Positions 1-7,486 of a DNA stretch of 64,000 nt are shown piece after piece. The notes beneath the pieces were generated by a model. It searched no databases. It saw nothing but the letters and a program-made list of their open reading frames with translations, and had not been told where the DNA came from. The position numbers and the translations under genes are program-made. Location of the stretch: the NCBI RefSeq assembly GCF_001650345.1, contig NZ_LVHF01000027.1, forward strand, positions 18,177 through 82,176, given 5' to 3'. This DNA is from Photobacterium jeanii (GTDB taxonomy: Bacteria > Pseudomonadota > Gammaproteobacteria > Enterobacterales > Vibrionaceae). How positions within the stretch are numbered: position 1 is the stretch's first letter; each line of letters begins with the position of its first letter.

Positions 1-690
1 GTTAAATGGCTTGTAAAGAAAGTCGTTTGCTCCCGCTTTTAGGAACTGCGCCGTCATTGAGCGATCACTACTTGCAGACAAACCTAGAATCGCAATCTGA
101 TTACGGCTATAGGTTTGGCGTACTTCGTAGGTGAAGGTGATCCCATCTTTTTCAGGCATATCATTATCTGTGATGATCATGCTGATATCAGGATGACGCT
201 CTAGTTGCAGCAAGCCTTCATTGCCATTGCTAGCCTGAATTACCGTTAAGTTTTGGCGTTCTAACAGGTTGATGAGATGGTGACGTACGACCTTGGAATC
301 ATCCACCACCAATACTTTGTGTTGGTGATTGGCTTGTAAGCGCTGTAGTAAGGGGATCAAATACGAAACCGACTCAGCACTGTTTTTTAAGAGGTAATCT
401 AGCACCCCTTTCGCGAGCACTTTTTCTCGAATGCTTTGACTAAACTGAGCAGTTAAAACGACCGACTTGATTTGTCGTCCTAAGATAAGATCAATGACTT
501 CACCGTCTTGACCATCGGGTAAGCAGTAATCGAGCACAGCACAAAGAAAGTGGGTATCTGTAGAAGTGATGGCGGCTGCGGCTTGCAGTGTTTCAGCGAA
601 AACGACTTGAAAGCCTGCTTGCTCAAGTTGCTGCTCTAGAAAGTGACGAAAGGTCTGGCTATCTTCGACAACTAATACGCGATTGCACAA
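1..690 (-). CDS. Tandem receiver-domain response regulator, 3' part missing (possible diguanylate cyclase)
   Basis: Translated by hand from the minus strand; the gene runs off the left edge. Two CheY-like receiver domains follow each other: the first (about residues 4-115) has the acidic pair VVEDS and phospho-acceptor in VLDYCLPDG; the second (about 122-230) has VVDDS and IITDNDMPEKDG, with a conserved Lys in LYKPF just before the cut. I start it at a TTG (690) because AAGGAG lies 6 bases upstream and the reading frame gives a proper receiver beta-1 strand immediately. PleD-type proteins and a GGDEF protein near dinB in Vibrio share this architecture, so a C-terminal GGDEF output is plausible, but that part is outside the window. 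The first receiver has an unusual Asn in the KxxE-type position (LLKNSAE retains Lys). Confidence 0.8.
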   Translation of the reverse strand, partial: MCNRVLVVEDSQTFRHFLEQQLEQAGFQVVFAETLQAAAAITSTDTHFLCAVLDYCLPDGQDGEVIDLILGRQIKSVVLTAQFSQSIREKVLAKGVLDYLLKNSAESVSYLIPLLQRLQANHQHKVLVVDDSKVVRHHLINLLERQNLTVIQASNGNEGLLQLERHPDISMIITDNDMPEKDGITFTYEVRQTYSRNQIAILGLSASSDRSMTAQFLKAGANDFLYKPFN

Positions 691-868
691 AGTCCTCTCC
701 TTGTTGTATTCATACTGCTGATAAAACCGTTAGATTCTAATCACGAATGTGAGCAAAAGGTAACTTCCAATTTGTCTGACTCTGATATCGCTCACAAGAA
801 TATTCGGTCAACACGACGGATTTATTAGCAACCGCGCCTTTGCCGCTTCCTTTCTGATGGGAACGGCT

Positions 869-896
869 TATAATTACACTGTATGAATAAACAGTT
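869..896 (+). promoter_or_regulatory. dinB promoter -10 and LexA (SOS) operator
   Basis: A perfect LexA core, CTGT-N8-ACAG, lies at 879-894 with AT-rich spacer ATGAATAA, ending 33 bases before the dinB start. A TATAAT -10 box (869-874) sits just upstream, so LexA would cover the transcription start. No convincing -35 box is seen. DinB is a classic SOS gene, which supports the call. Confidence 0.85.
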
Positions 897-927
897 GTTG
901 AGTGCAGCGTAGCAGTAGGGGAGTCAG

Positions 928-1995
928 GTGGAACAAGCGCGTCAGCGTAAAATCATTCATGTTGATATGGATTGTTTTTATGCCGCAGTTGAGATGCGGG
1001 ACGATCCTAGTCTGCGTGATATTCCCATTGCTATCGGTGGTCGCTCTGAGCAGCGAGGGGTGATCAGTACCTGTAATTACCTTGCCCGCGAGTATGGTGT
1101 GCGCTCGGCGATGGCGACAGGTCATGCCTTCAAGCTGTGTCCAAACTTAACCTTAGTACCGGGACGTATGTCGGTGTACAAGGAAGTGTCGCAACAAATC
1201 CGTGAAATCTTTTCCCGTTATACCGATAAAATTGAACCGCTATCGCTCGATGAAGCTTACCTTGATGTGACCGATTGTGAGCTATTACACGGCTCTGCGA
1301 CTTTAATCGCCCAAGATATTCGCCGTGCGATTGAAGAAGAGCTGCACCTGACCGCGTCTGCTGGCATCGCACCTGTGAAGTTTATTGCCAAAGTTGCCTC
1401 TGATATGAATAAGCCGAATGGTCAATTTGTGGTAACGCCTGAGCAAATTCCTGACTTTGCCGCCGATCTCAAGTTAGAGAAGATCCCCGGTGTTGGTAAA
1501 GTCACAATTCAAAAGCTGCACGATAAAGGTTTGTACATAGGCCGCGATGTGCAAGCTTATGACAGACACTTATTGCTCCAACAGTTTGGCAAGTTTGGTC
1601 AGTCACTTTGGTCACGAGCACACGGGATTGATGAGCGGGAAGTGATTGTCGAGCGGCAGCGCAAGTCCGTTGGTGTCGAGCGCACTTTTACCACCAACAT
1701 TCGCGATTATGATGAATGTTGGCAGGTCGTAGAGAAGCTATATCTTGAATTGGACAAGCGATTAACCAAAGTTCGCCCGCAGCACAATATCTCTAAGCAA
1801 GGGATCAAAATTAAATTTGCCGATTTTCAGCAGACCACGGTAGAGCATAGCCAAGTGAAGCTGGATAAAGAGCAGTTCGTACCGTTACTCAAAGAAGCAC
1901 TGACTCGACAGCAAGGGCGAGAGATCCGCCTGATAGGGTTAAGTGTTGGCTTGGAAACAGGTATGAAGGCGCAGCAGCTGTCGTTTGATTGGTAG
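928..1995 (+). CDS. dinB: DNA polymerase IV (Y family, translesion)
   Basis: Error-prone Y-family polymerase that extends past lesions and misaligned ends during the SOS response. 355 residues, normal for the family. Seen: catalytic motif [12 protein letters not shown] with metal-binding Asp13, the second acidic pair SLDEAYLDV (Asp108, Glu109), steric/nucleotide region [15 protein letters not shown], helix-hairpin-helix [13 protein letters not shown], little-finger domain to about residue 345, and a C-terminal QQLSFDW that fits a beta-clamp binding peptide. GTG start at 928 with GGGGAG 6 bases upstream. Transcription is probably LexA-controlled (perfect operator just upstream). It is monocistronic: the palindromic repeats and a terminator follow. 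Confidence 0.96.
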   Translation: MEQARQRKIIHVDMDCFYAAVEMRDDPSLRDIPIAIGGRSEQRGVISTCNYLAREYGVRSAMATGHAFKLCPNLTLVPGRMSVYKEVSQQIREIFSRYTDKIEPLSLDEAYLDVTDCELLHGSATLIAQDIRRAIEEELHLTASAGIAPVKFIAKVASDMNKPNGQFVVTPEQIPDFAADLKLEKIPGVGKVTIQKLHDKGLYIGRDVQAYDRHLLLQQFGKFGQSLWSRAHGIDEREVIVERQRKSVGVERTFTTNIRDYDECWQVVEKLYLELDKRLTKVRPQHNISKQGIKIKFADFQQTTVEHSQVKLDKEQFVPLLKEALTRQQGREIRLIGLSVGLETGMKAQQLSFDW

Positions 1996-2106
1996 TAACC
2001 TCTCCCTAACCCTCCCCTTGATAAGGGGAGGGGATCTCAAAGCTTTTGTGTTTTTGTTTTTATCGCTCTTGTTCTCCCCCTTATCAAGGGGGAGTTAGAG
2101 GGGGTA
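1996..2106. repeat. Palindromic repeat element, copy 1 (~111 bp)
   Basis: Begins immediately after the dinB stop. The two ends are inverted versions of one another: left end CCTCCCCTTGATAAGGGGAG, right end CTCCCCCTTATCAAGGGGGAG followed by TTAGAGGGGGTA, with an AT-rich middle. Each end is itself a near-palindrome. A second copy follows 7 bases later. Looks like a miniature, non-coding mobile or REP-type element; no coding capacity of its own. Confidence 0.8.
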
Positions 2107-2113
2107 ATTTTAC

Positions 2114-2223
2114 TAACCTCTCCCTAACCCTCCCCTTAGTAAGGGAAGGGGATCTCAAAGCTTTTGTGCTGTTGTTTTTATCGCTTTTGTTCTCCCCCTT
2201 TTCAAGGGGAGCTAGAGGGGGTA
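2114..2223. repeat. Palindromic repeat element, copy 2 (~110 bp)
   Basis: Same orientation and same order of blocks as copy 1, with roughly a tenth of positions changed (for example TTAGTAAGGGAAGG instead of TTGATAAGGGGAGG in the left arm). The changes weaken the arm palindromes, so this copy appears older or drifting. Transcribed as dinB read-through it would form two large hairpins. Confidence 0.8.
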
Positions 2224-2232
2224 TACAGACAT

Positions 2233-2265
2233 AAAAAAACGAGCCCCCGAAGGTGCTCGTTTTTA
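2233..2265. terminator. Bidirectional terminator between dinB and pepD
   Basis: A-tract, stem ACGAGC/GCTCGT with partly paired C/G interior (CCCCGAAGGT), then T-tract. Serves pepD (minus) 20 bases after its stop and dinB on the plus strand. Confidence 0.8.
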
Positions 2266-2286
2266 TTGCTGGTATCCGTTAGATAC

Positions 2287-3747
2287 TTAGCCTTTAACTG
2301 GAATGTTCTTCAGGATAGCAACCATTTGCTCCCAGAATAGACCTACAGTTTCAATGTTCACTTTCTCGTCTGGCGAGTGAGGGAACTTGATAGTAGGACC
2401 GAACGAAATCATATCCATGTTAGGGTATGGTTTCTTGAACAGACCACATTCTAGACCTGCGTGGATCACCATGATGTTTGGTGTGCGGCCGTAGATGCCG
2501 TTGTAAGTTTCGCGGAATAGCTTCATCACTTCAGAATCAGCATCTGGTTTCCAACCTGGGTAAGCACCAGAGAACTCACATTGTGCGCCAGCAAGATCGG
2601 CAACAGCTTTTAGCATGCCTTCAACATTGCTACGACCAGAGTCGATCAGTGAACGAATTAGGCAAAGGATAGTCACTTTGTCTGAATCCGTTGTGATCAC
2701 ACCTACGTTTAGTGATGTTTCTACAACGCCTTCGATATCATCGCTCATGCGAAGTACACCGTTTGGACAAGCGTTTAGCACTGAAAGTAGACGCGTTTGA
2801 TCTTTCGCTACCATAACATCTTGTGGTTGCTCGACGCTTTCCACAAATAGGTTGATGTCAGTTTCTACACGACCAAGTTCAGCCACTAGGATTTCTTGGT
2901 AGTGAGCGAATAGGCTTTGTAGTTTGTCAGCGTTTGCTGCAGGTACAGTAACAACTGCGTTTGCTTCACGAGGAATCGCGTTACGTAGGCTACCACCTGT
3001 TAGTGAGTGAACACGAACACCTAGCTCATCAGCGTGACCAAATAGGAAACGACCTAGTAGCTTGTTCGCATTACCGCGACCAGTGTGGATGTCACAACCA
3101 GAGTGACCGCCTTTTAGACCTTTAAGAACCAGTTTCACTGCTTGGTGATCAGCTGGCACTGCTTCACGAGCGATGTCTAGCGTGATTGCGCCATCAACGC
3201 CACCCGCACAGCCCATGTAAACTTCACCTTCTTGCTCTGAGTCAGTGTTTAGTAGGATGTCACCTTCTAACCAACCTTCTTTCAGACCGAAAGCACCAGT
3301 CATACCTGCTTCTTCGTCGATAGTTAGTAGCACTTCAAGAGGACCGTGCTCTACATCTTTCGCCGCTAGAACAGCAAGACATGCAGCCATGCCCATACCG
3401 TTATCCGCACCTAGGGTTGTACCTTTAGCTGTAACCCACTCACCATCGATGAAAGGTTGAATCGCGTCAGTAAGGAAATCGTGCTCTGTATCTTCATTTT
3501 TCTGCGGCACCATATCGATGTGCGCTTGAAGAACAACACCTTTACGATTTTCCATCCCTGGCGTTGCTGGTTTCTTGATGAAAACGTTGCCTACGTCATC
3601 GCGACGAACATCAAGACCTTCGCCTTCTGCGAATTTGATGATGTGTTGAGCGAGTTGCTCTTCGTGCTTAGATGGGTGAGGAATAGAACAGATTTGATCG
3701 AAGAATTGCCACACAGCTTGTGGTGACAGTTGGCTGATTTCAGACAC
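2287..3747 (-). CDS. pepD: Cytosol non-specific dipeptidase / aminoacyl-histidine dipeptidase (peptidase D)
   Basis: M20-family zinc dipeptidase that hydrolyses a broad range of unblocked dipeptides including carnosine-type X-His, in the cytosol. Seen: metal-binding LQAHIDMVPQK, GADNGMGMA, catalytic TIDEEAGMTGA, NTDSEQEGEVYMGCAGG, lid-domain GLKGGHSGCDIHTGRGNANK and the C-terminal ligand region VIHAGLECGLF. I start at GTG 3747 (486 residues, VSEISQLSPQ...), because AGGGAG lies 8 bases upstream and the protein then aligns end to end with E. coli PepD (485 residues); an ATG 51 bases upstream is in frame but has no Shine-Dalgarno. Monocistronic with its own terminator. Confidence 0.96.
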   Translation of the reverse strand: MSEISQLSPQAVWQFFDQICSIPHPSKHEEQLAQHIIKFAEGEGLDVRRDDVGNVFIKKPATPGMENRKGVVLQAHIDMVPQKNEDTEHDFLTDAIQPFIDGEWVTAKGTTLGADNGMGMAACLAVLAAKDVEHGPLEVLLTIDEEAGMTGAFGLKEGWLEGDILLNTDSEQEGEVYMGCAGGVDGAITLDIAREAVPADHQAVKLVLKGLKGGHSGCDIHTGRGNANKLLGRFLFGHADELGVRVHSLTGGSLRNAIPREANAVVTVPAANADKLQSLFAHYQEILVAELGRVETDINLFVESVEQPQDVMVAKDQTRLLSVLNACPNGVLRMSDDIEGVVETSLNVGVITTDSDKVTILCLIRSLIDSGRSNVEGMLKAVADLAGAQCEFSGAYPGWKPDADSEVMKLFRETYNGIYGRTPNIMVIHAGLECGLFKKPYPNMDMISFGPTIKFPHSPDEKVNIETVGLFWEQMVAILKNIPVKG

Positions 3748-3860
3748 AGCAGTCTCCCTTTGAGTATCAGCAGTGACATCCTTGTAATAAGGTGACATCT
3801 GCTAGACGAATCTATATCAGTAAGCAGTATTTTGCAGCACAACTTACTGTCTAACTGCAT

Positions 3861-4379
3861 TCAAGCATACCACTGTGGTTATAGGGGGAACAGGGAAACT
3901 TGTACTATCCATCCCTTTTTTCCTTGCCTTTGTTAGCTGACGCACGACTTTAGATCCTCATAGATCTTGTGATACTAAATTGCGCCAAATGCGGTTGATT
4001 TTTATTCCTTTGTTTTAATGTGGCTTGAAAGAGAGGAGAAGGTGTTGTGGAGATATCACAATATTTATGTGTTGTAGCAATAATTCGTTTCTTAAAGGTT
4101 GGAGTGGTGGGGATGCATGGTGATAAATGTATGATGAATTAGTGAATGTGTTTGATATCAACTAGTTAATTGGGTGATTAAAATCATTATATTGAAATAC
4201 GTATTTGACGTGCTTGTAAATAATATGTATATCGCTGCATAATTAGAGTAAATATTCCAGCTTATAGCGGGATATTTGATTGTGCATGCGGTTGTTTATA
4301 CTCTTAAGTAATAAAATTACAAATAGCCGTATAAAAACGACGGATAATAGAAAAAGTGTGATCCAGTTAAAGAAAATGC
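3861..4379. other. Long AT-rich intergenic region upstream of the small RNA locus
   Basis: No convincing gene. Contains a TTGACG - 17 bp - TATATC promoter-like pair (4205-4233) on the plus strand, TGTGTTTGATATCAAC (4147-4162) resembling a CRP site, and the half-site TGTGATCC (4357-4364). Presumably carries the pepD promoter and regulatory DNA for the downstream RNA. Confidence 0.4.
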
Positions 4380-4408
4380 TTGTAAGTAAATTACGGTTTG
4401 GTTATAGT
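4380..4408 (+). promoter_or_regulatory. Candidate promoter of the VcdRP-like RNA
   Basis: TTGTAA (4380-4385), 17-bp spacer, TATAGT (4403-4408); start expected near 4415. A strong CRP half-site TGTGATCCAG begins 23 bases upstream at 4357. Its centre would be about 50 bases from the start, which is not a standard CRP class I or II spacing, so the CRP link is tentative. Confidence 0.4.
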
Positions 4409-4532
4409 TTCCCCATCTTAAGAAAAGATGAAAACAACACACGAAACGTTCAGGATGAACCCGAGAGATCGCCTCCACGGAACTGAGATTAAGTGTAACC
4501 AGTGATGGTTAATTGCTCCAAGGAATCGAGCC

Positions 4533-4559
4533 ATGCTGAAAGTGCATGTGTTTGGATAA
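4533..4559 (+). CDS. Possible 8-residue upstream reading frame in the small RNA
   Basis: ATG-CTG-AAA-GTG-CAT-GTG-TTT-GGA-TAA, preceded at 9-14 bases by AAGGAA within CTCCAAGGAATCGAG. The identical 15-base string occurs directly before the ATG of the purine permease (5427-5441), so it is a functional ribosome binding context elsewhere. Translation is inferred only; it may be a leader peptide or chance. Confidence 0.25.
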   Translation: MLKVHVFG

Positions 4560-4581
4560 CTTATGAAAAAGGTGATTTAAA

Positions 4582-4671
4582 ATGAAAGTATTTGATTCTA
4601 TTGCAACTTACTGGAACAACCGCGCTGTATACACTGCGAACTTCCAATACCCGAACTACTTCGGTTACTAA
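4582..4671 (+). CDS. vcdP: 29-residue small protein encoded in the RNA (VcdP-like)
   Basis: Starts MKVFDSIATYW and ends YPNYFGY; AAAAGGTGAT lies about 6 bases before the ATG. Composition is strongly aromatic (five Tyr, three Phe, one Trp), with no signal peptide or membrane segment, and the third-position pattern looks coding. V. cholerae VcdP is a 29-residue protein that binds and stimulates citrate synthase GltA; this gene has the same length and lies in a C-rich terminator-ended RNA, so I propose the same role. If not VcdP, it is an unrecognised conserved-looking micropeptide. Too short for ordinary gene callers. Confidence 0.6.
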   Translation: MKVFDSIATYWNNRAVYTANFQYPNYFGY

Positions 4672-4779
4672 TTTCTGAGAATAGTGCGTGATGAACACTA
4701 TTTTCTTTTGAACAGTATTGTTCACCCCCCTTACTTAAGAATTCAAGATAACTGTCAAAGTTATTTGCAACATTCTATC

Positions 4780-4808
4780 GCCACTCCGATTTGGAGTGGC
4801 GTTTTTTT
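4780..4808 (+). terminator. Terminator of the VcdRP-like RNA
   Basis: Stem CGCCACTCC/GGAGTGGCG with a 4-nt loop followed by seven T. Typical Hfq-type small RNA 3' end. Confidence 0.9.
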
Positions 4809-5297
4809 ATCTGCTGATCTTGTACCGCGCACCATTCCTGCCCAACTTTTTCTCTAGCTTCCAGCTGTACCAACCATTAAGGCCAATAGGTAAAATTTGC
4901 GATCAAAAACGTCATAACAAAGAGGATGGTAAAGCTCCCAAAAGGCGAATTGGTTGCGGCTTATTGATTTATCAATAATAAGATCAATAACTTACTTCGA
5001 CTTGCTTAGTTGTGATTACTTTTTGTTTGTGATTAATCGGGCTGCTGATATCAAGCTCGCGATTAATGATAAGTTTAAGACTGTATTCGATTACATTATT
5101 CACTAAGCACCATATTAAGCGTTCAAAGGTATGAAAATTTCGTTAATAGGAAGTAGATAATTTTTAGTGTGATGAAAAAACACACAGCAATTATCTCTTT
5201 AACTGCATGTTTAATATAAGTTTTTTATATCATTACTTAATGAGTGTTATGTTTTTATCCAGTTGGCATTAAATTTCATCACTCTTTATATCAATAC
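4809..5297. other. Intergenic region before the purine permease promoter
   Basis: About 490 bases with no gene I can support. Short plus-strand frames here lack ribosome binding sites and coding character. AT-rich toward the right. Confidence 0.4.
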
Positions 5298-5361
5298 TGG
5301 ATATTCATCGGGGAGGGGCATATAATTGCGCACCTAAACACGAAATAGCAAACGATTACCT
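5298..5361 (+). promoter_or_regulatory. Purine permease promoter with PurR operator
   Basis: TGGATA (5298-5303), 17-bp spacer, TATAAT (5321-5326); start expected near 5332. A PurR-type operator TAGCAAACGATTACCT (5346-5361) lies just downstream of the start; it matches the ACGCAAACGTTTTCGT consensus at the central GCAAACG-TT-C positions. A roadblock arrangement repressed by hypoxanthine/guanine-bound PurR is inferred. Confidence 0.6.
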
Positions 5362-5445
5362 AATCGTTTTCGTCGCGAGTTTAGATAACACTTTTTTGAC
5401 CTTTACTTTTGCTGCGTAATACCAATCTCCAAGGAATCGAGAGCA

Positions 5446-6735
5446 ATGCTTGAGAAACTATTTAAACTCAAAGAGAACGGTACTGATGTCCGTACTGAGT
5501 TATTGGCAGGTTTAACGACCTTCCTGACGATGGCCTATATCATCTTTGTTAACCCAACCATGTTGGCGCAAACTGGGATGGATCATGGCGCTGTATTTGT
5601 TGCGACCTGTTTGGCGGCCATGATTGGTTGTTTCGTGATGGGCTTTGTTGCTAACTACCCAGTAGCACAAGCACCGGGCATGGGTTTGAATGCCTTTTTT
5701 ACCTATAGTGTTGTTCTTGGGATGGGGCACACATGGCAAGTGGCATTGGCTGCTGTTTTCTTGTCTGGCTTGTGTTTCATTGTATTAAGCGTATTAAAAG
5801 TGCGTGAGTGGATCATTAACGCGATCCCACTGGCGTTACGTACGGGTATTTCTGCCGGTATTGGTCTTTTCCTGGCGTTTATTGCCCTGCAAAACTCAGG
5901 CATTGTTGTTGATAACCCTGCAACCTTGGTGCATGTGGGTGATTTAACAAGTTTACCAGCTGCCCTTGCTGCGCTTGGTTTCTTCTTAACGATTGCGCTT
6001 GTTCACCGTGGTTTCAAAGCCGCAGTGCTGATGGCTATTCTTGCGGTAACTGTGCTGGGTATTTTGTTTGGTGATGTGACTTACCACGGTGTGGTGTCGA
6101 TGCCGCCAAGCATTGCGCCAACGTTCTTGCAACTGGATTTCTCTGGTGCGATGGAAGTGGGTTTGATTTCTATCGTGTTCGCGTTCTTGTTTGTTGACCT
6201 GTTCGATACGGCAGGCACCTTGGTTGGTGTCGCAACAAAAGCGAACTTGATTGGCGAAGACGGTAAGTTACCTCGCCTAAACCGCGCACTATTGGCTGAC
6301 AGTACTGCAACTTCAGTGGGTGCTTTGCTAGGTACTTCTAATACCACGTCTTTTGTTGAAAGTGTGTCGGGTGTAGCAGTGGGCGGACGTACTGGTCTGA
6401 CTGCGGTTACAGTTGGTGTATTATTCTTCTTCGCATTGTTTTTTGCCCCATTGGCAGGTATGGTGCCTGCTTATGCAACGGCTGGCGCGTTATTTTATGT
6501 TGCCATCCTTATGATGTCTGGCTTGGTGAGCGTTGATTGGCGCGATTTAACCGAAGCGGCACCTGTTGTAGTGGTGTGTCTTCTTATGCCACTAACATAC
6601 TCGATTGCTGAAGGCATCGGCCTTGGTTTCATCACTTACGCGGTAGTGAAACTGCTAAGTGGTAAAGGACGTGAAGTAAACGCAAGCGTTTGGGTTATCG
6701 CTGCGCTATTTCTTGCTAAAATTATTTTTCTATAA
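5446..6735 (+). CDS. AzgA-type NCS2 purine (adenine/guanine/hypoxanthine) permease
   Basis: Inner-membrane proton symporter importing purine bases. 429 residues with about 12-14 hydrophobic segments. Family signatures seen: TEllAGLTTFLTMAYI near residue 18, QAPGMGLNAFFTY (about 75-88) in transmembrane segment 3, FVDLFDTAGTLVGVA (about 250-264) and the TSFVESVSGVAVGGRTGLTAV region (about 298-318) of segment 10. Substrate within the adenine versus guanine/hypoxanthine subgroups cannot be fixed by eye; E. coli AdeP, AdeQ, GhxP and GhxQ are the relatives. A PurR-like operator upstream and gpt 47 bases downstream place it in purine salvage. AAGGAA precedes the ATG. Confidence 0.92.
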   Translation: MLEKLFKLKENGTDVRTELLAGLTTFLTMAYIIFVNPTMLAQTGMDHGAVFVATCLAAMIGCFVMGFVANYPVAQAPGMGLNAFFTYSVVLGMGHTWQVALAAVFLSGLCFIVLSVLKVREWIINAIPLALRTGISAGIGLFLAFIALQNSGIVVDNPATLVHVGDLTSLPAALAALGFFLTIALVHRGFKAAVLMAILAVTVLGILFGDVTYHGVVSMPPSIAPTFLQLDFSGAMEVGLISIVFAFLFVDLFDTAGTLVGVATKANLIGEDGKLPRLNRALLADSTATSVGALLGTSNTTSFVESVSGVAVGGRTGLTAVTVGVLFFFALFFAPLAGMVPAYATAGALFYVAILMMSGLVSVDWRDLTEAAPVVVVCLLMPLTYSIAEGIGLGFITYAVVKLLSGKGREVNASVWVIAALFLAKIIFL

Positions 6736-6782
6736 CAAAGATTACCAGTGACAAGTTTCGCTGATTCAGAGGTTCATCGGAT

Positions 6783-7241
6783 ATGAGTAATAAGTTCGTC
6801 ATTACATGGGACAACATGCAAATGTACACACGCCAGCTAGCAGAAAAACTACTGCCGGCTGATCAGTGGAAAGGCATCATTGCAGTAAGCCGTGGCGGTT
6901 TGGTTCCTTCAGCTATTCTAGCGCGTGAGCTTAATATCCGTTACGTAGATACGGTTTGTATCTCAAGCTACGATCACGACCACCAACGTGAAATGAAAGT
7001 GCTTAAGCAAGCAGAAGGCGAAGGTGAAGGTTTCATCGTGGTTGATGATCTAGTAGATACTGGCGGTACTGCGGAAATGATCCGTCAAATGTACCCGAAA
7101 GCGAAATTTGTAACTGTGTGTGCTAAGCCTGCTGGTAAGCACCTAGTAGATGATTACGTGGTTGATATTCCTCAAGAAACTTGGATTGAACAGCCGTGGG
7201 ATATGGCTGTAACTTTCGTTGATCCAATCGCGAAGAAATAA
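6783..7241 (+). CDS. gpt: Xanthine-guanine phosphoribosyltransferase
   Basis: Converts guanine, xanthine and, less well, hypoxanthine to nucleotides with PRPP; peripheral inner-membrane or cytosolic. 152 residues, the E. coli length. Seen: [15 protein letters not shown] (residues about 36-50), PRPP-binding [15 protein letters not shown] (about 82-96) and the base-binding [12 protein letters not shown] near the C-terminus. Located 47 bases after the purine permease in the same direction, so uptake and salvage are probably co-transcribed; GAGG lies 10 bases upstream of the ATG. A strong terminator follows about 90 bases later. Confidence 0.96.
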   Translation: MSNKFVITWDNMQMYTRQLAEKLLPADQWKGIIAVSRGGLVPSAILARELNIRYVDTVCISSYDHDHQREMKVLKQAEGEGEGFIVVDDLVDTGGTAEMIRQMYPKAKFVTVCAKPAGKHLVDDYVVDIPQETWIEQPWDMAVTFVDPIAKK

Positions 7242-7272
7242 GCCAGCCTACAGTGATCAAGCTGGTTATATT

Positions 7273-7301
7273 GCCGAACTATGAGGCGATCGTAGTTCGG
7301 C
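7273..7301 (+). other. Hairpin in the gpt 3' untranslated region
   Basis: Perfect 9-bp stem GCCGAACTA/TAGTTCGGC around an 11-base loop, without a T-tract. Lies between the gpt stop and its terminator; possibly an mRNA stabiliser. Confidence 0.5.
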
Positions 7302-7332
7302 TAACAGTATGATCTACTTGATGTCATTGTTT

Positions 7333-7360
7333 AAAAGAGACGCCTTAGGGCGTCTCTTTT
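7333..7360 (+). terminator. gpt terminator
   Basis: AAAAGAGACGCC-TTA-GGGCGTCTCTTTT: 12-bp stem with three-base loop and terminal T run. Confidence 0.92.
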
Positions 7361-7486
7361 GCGTTGTATGACCAGAAAAAGACATCTCTCATTGAAGAAA
7401 AAGTTTTTCTGCCCTACATTGCAGGAGTAATCCGTCACATTTTGTGATCCAGCTTTCATACAAATGCCTTCGTCATGGAGAACATC

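Larger units (their letters stand above)
4415..4808 (+). ncRNA. vcdR: Candidate dual-function small RNA, VcdRP-like (about 390 nt)
   Basis: A structured, promoter-to-terminator transcription unit between pepD and the purine permease gene with only very short reading frames. Features in order: hairpin CATCTT/AAGATG; a small stem GTTC-AGGAT-GAAC; an 8-codon frame (4533-4559); a 29-codon frame with good Shine-Dalgarno (4582-4671); a stem GAATAGTG/CACTATTT (about 4679-4703); stem GAAC/GTTC followed by an unpaired run of six C (4725-4730); and a strong intrinsic terminator. V. cholerae VcdRP is a CRP-activated RNA that encodes a 29-residue protein (VcdP) and pairs through C-rich segments with PTS mRNAs; peptide length, C-rich seed and, as I recall it, the same neighbouring genes fit. 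The identification is by architecture, not alignment. Confidence 0.6.

Noticed and set aside
2046..2234. 62-codon frame across the palindromic repeats
   Set aside because: Lies wholly within the repeated elements, encodes a repeated low-complexity peptide and has no ribosome site.
3457..3726. 89-codon frame antisense to pepD
   Set aside because: Shadow of the pepD coding strand; no ribosome site and no recognisable protein.
4043..4059. TTGTGGAGATATCACAA as a CRP site
   Set aside because: Half-sites are one base too close (TGTGG-N5-TCACA) and no promoter is placed correctly.
4280..4486. 68-codon frame upstream of and into the small RNA leader
   Set aside because: Starts without a ribosome site, basic low-quality sequence, crosses the predicted promoter.
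4796..4978. 60-codon frame after the small RNA terminator
   Set aside because: Begins inside the terminator and has no coding character.
5362..5374. Second PurR half-site (AATCGTTTTCGT)
   Set aside because: Only half of the consensus; reported operator at 5346-5361 is sufficient.
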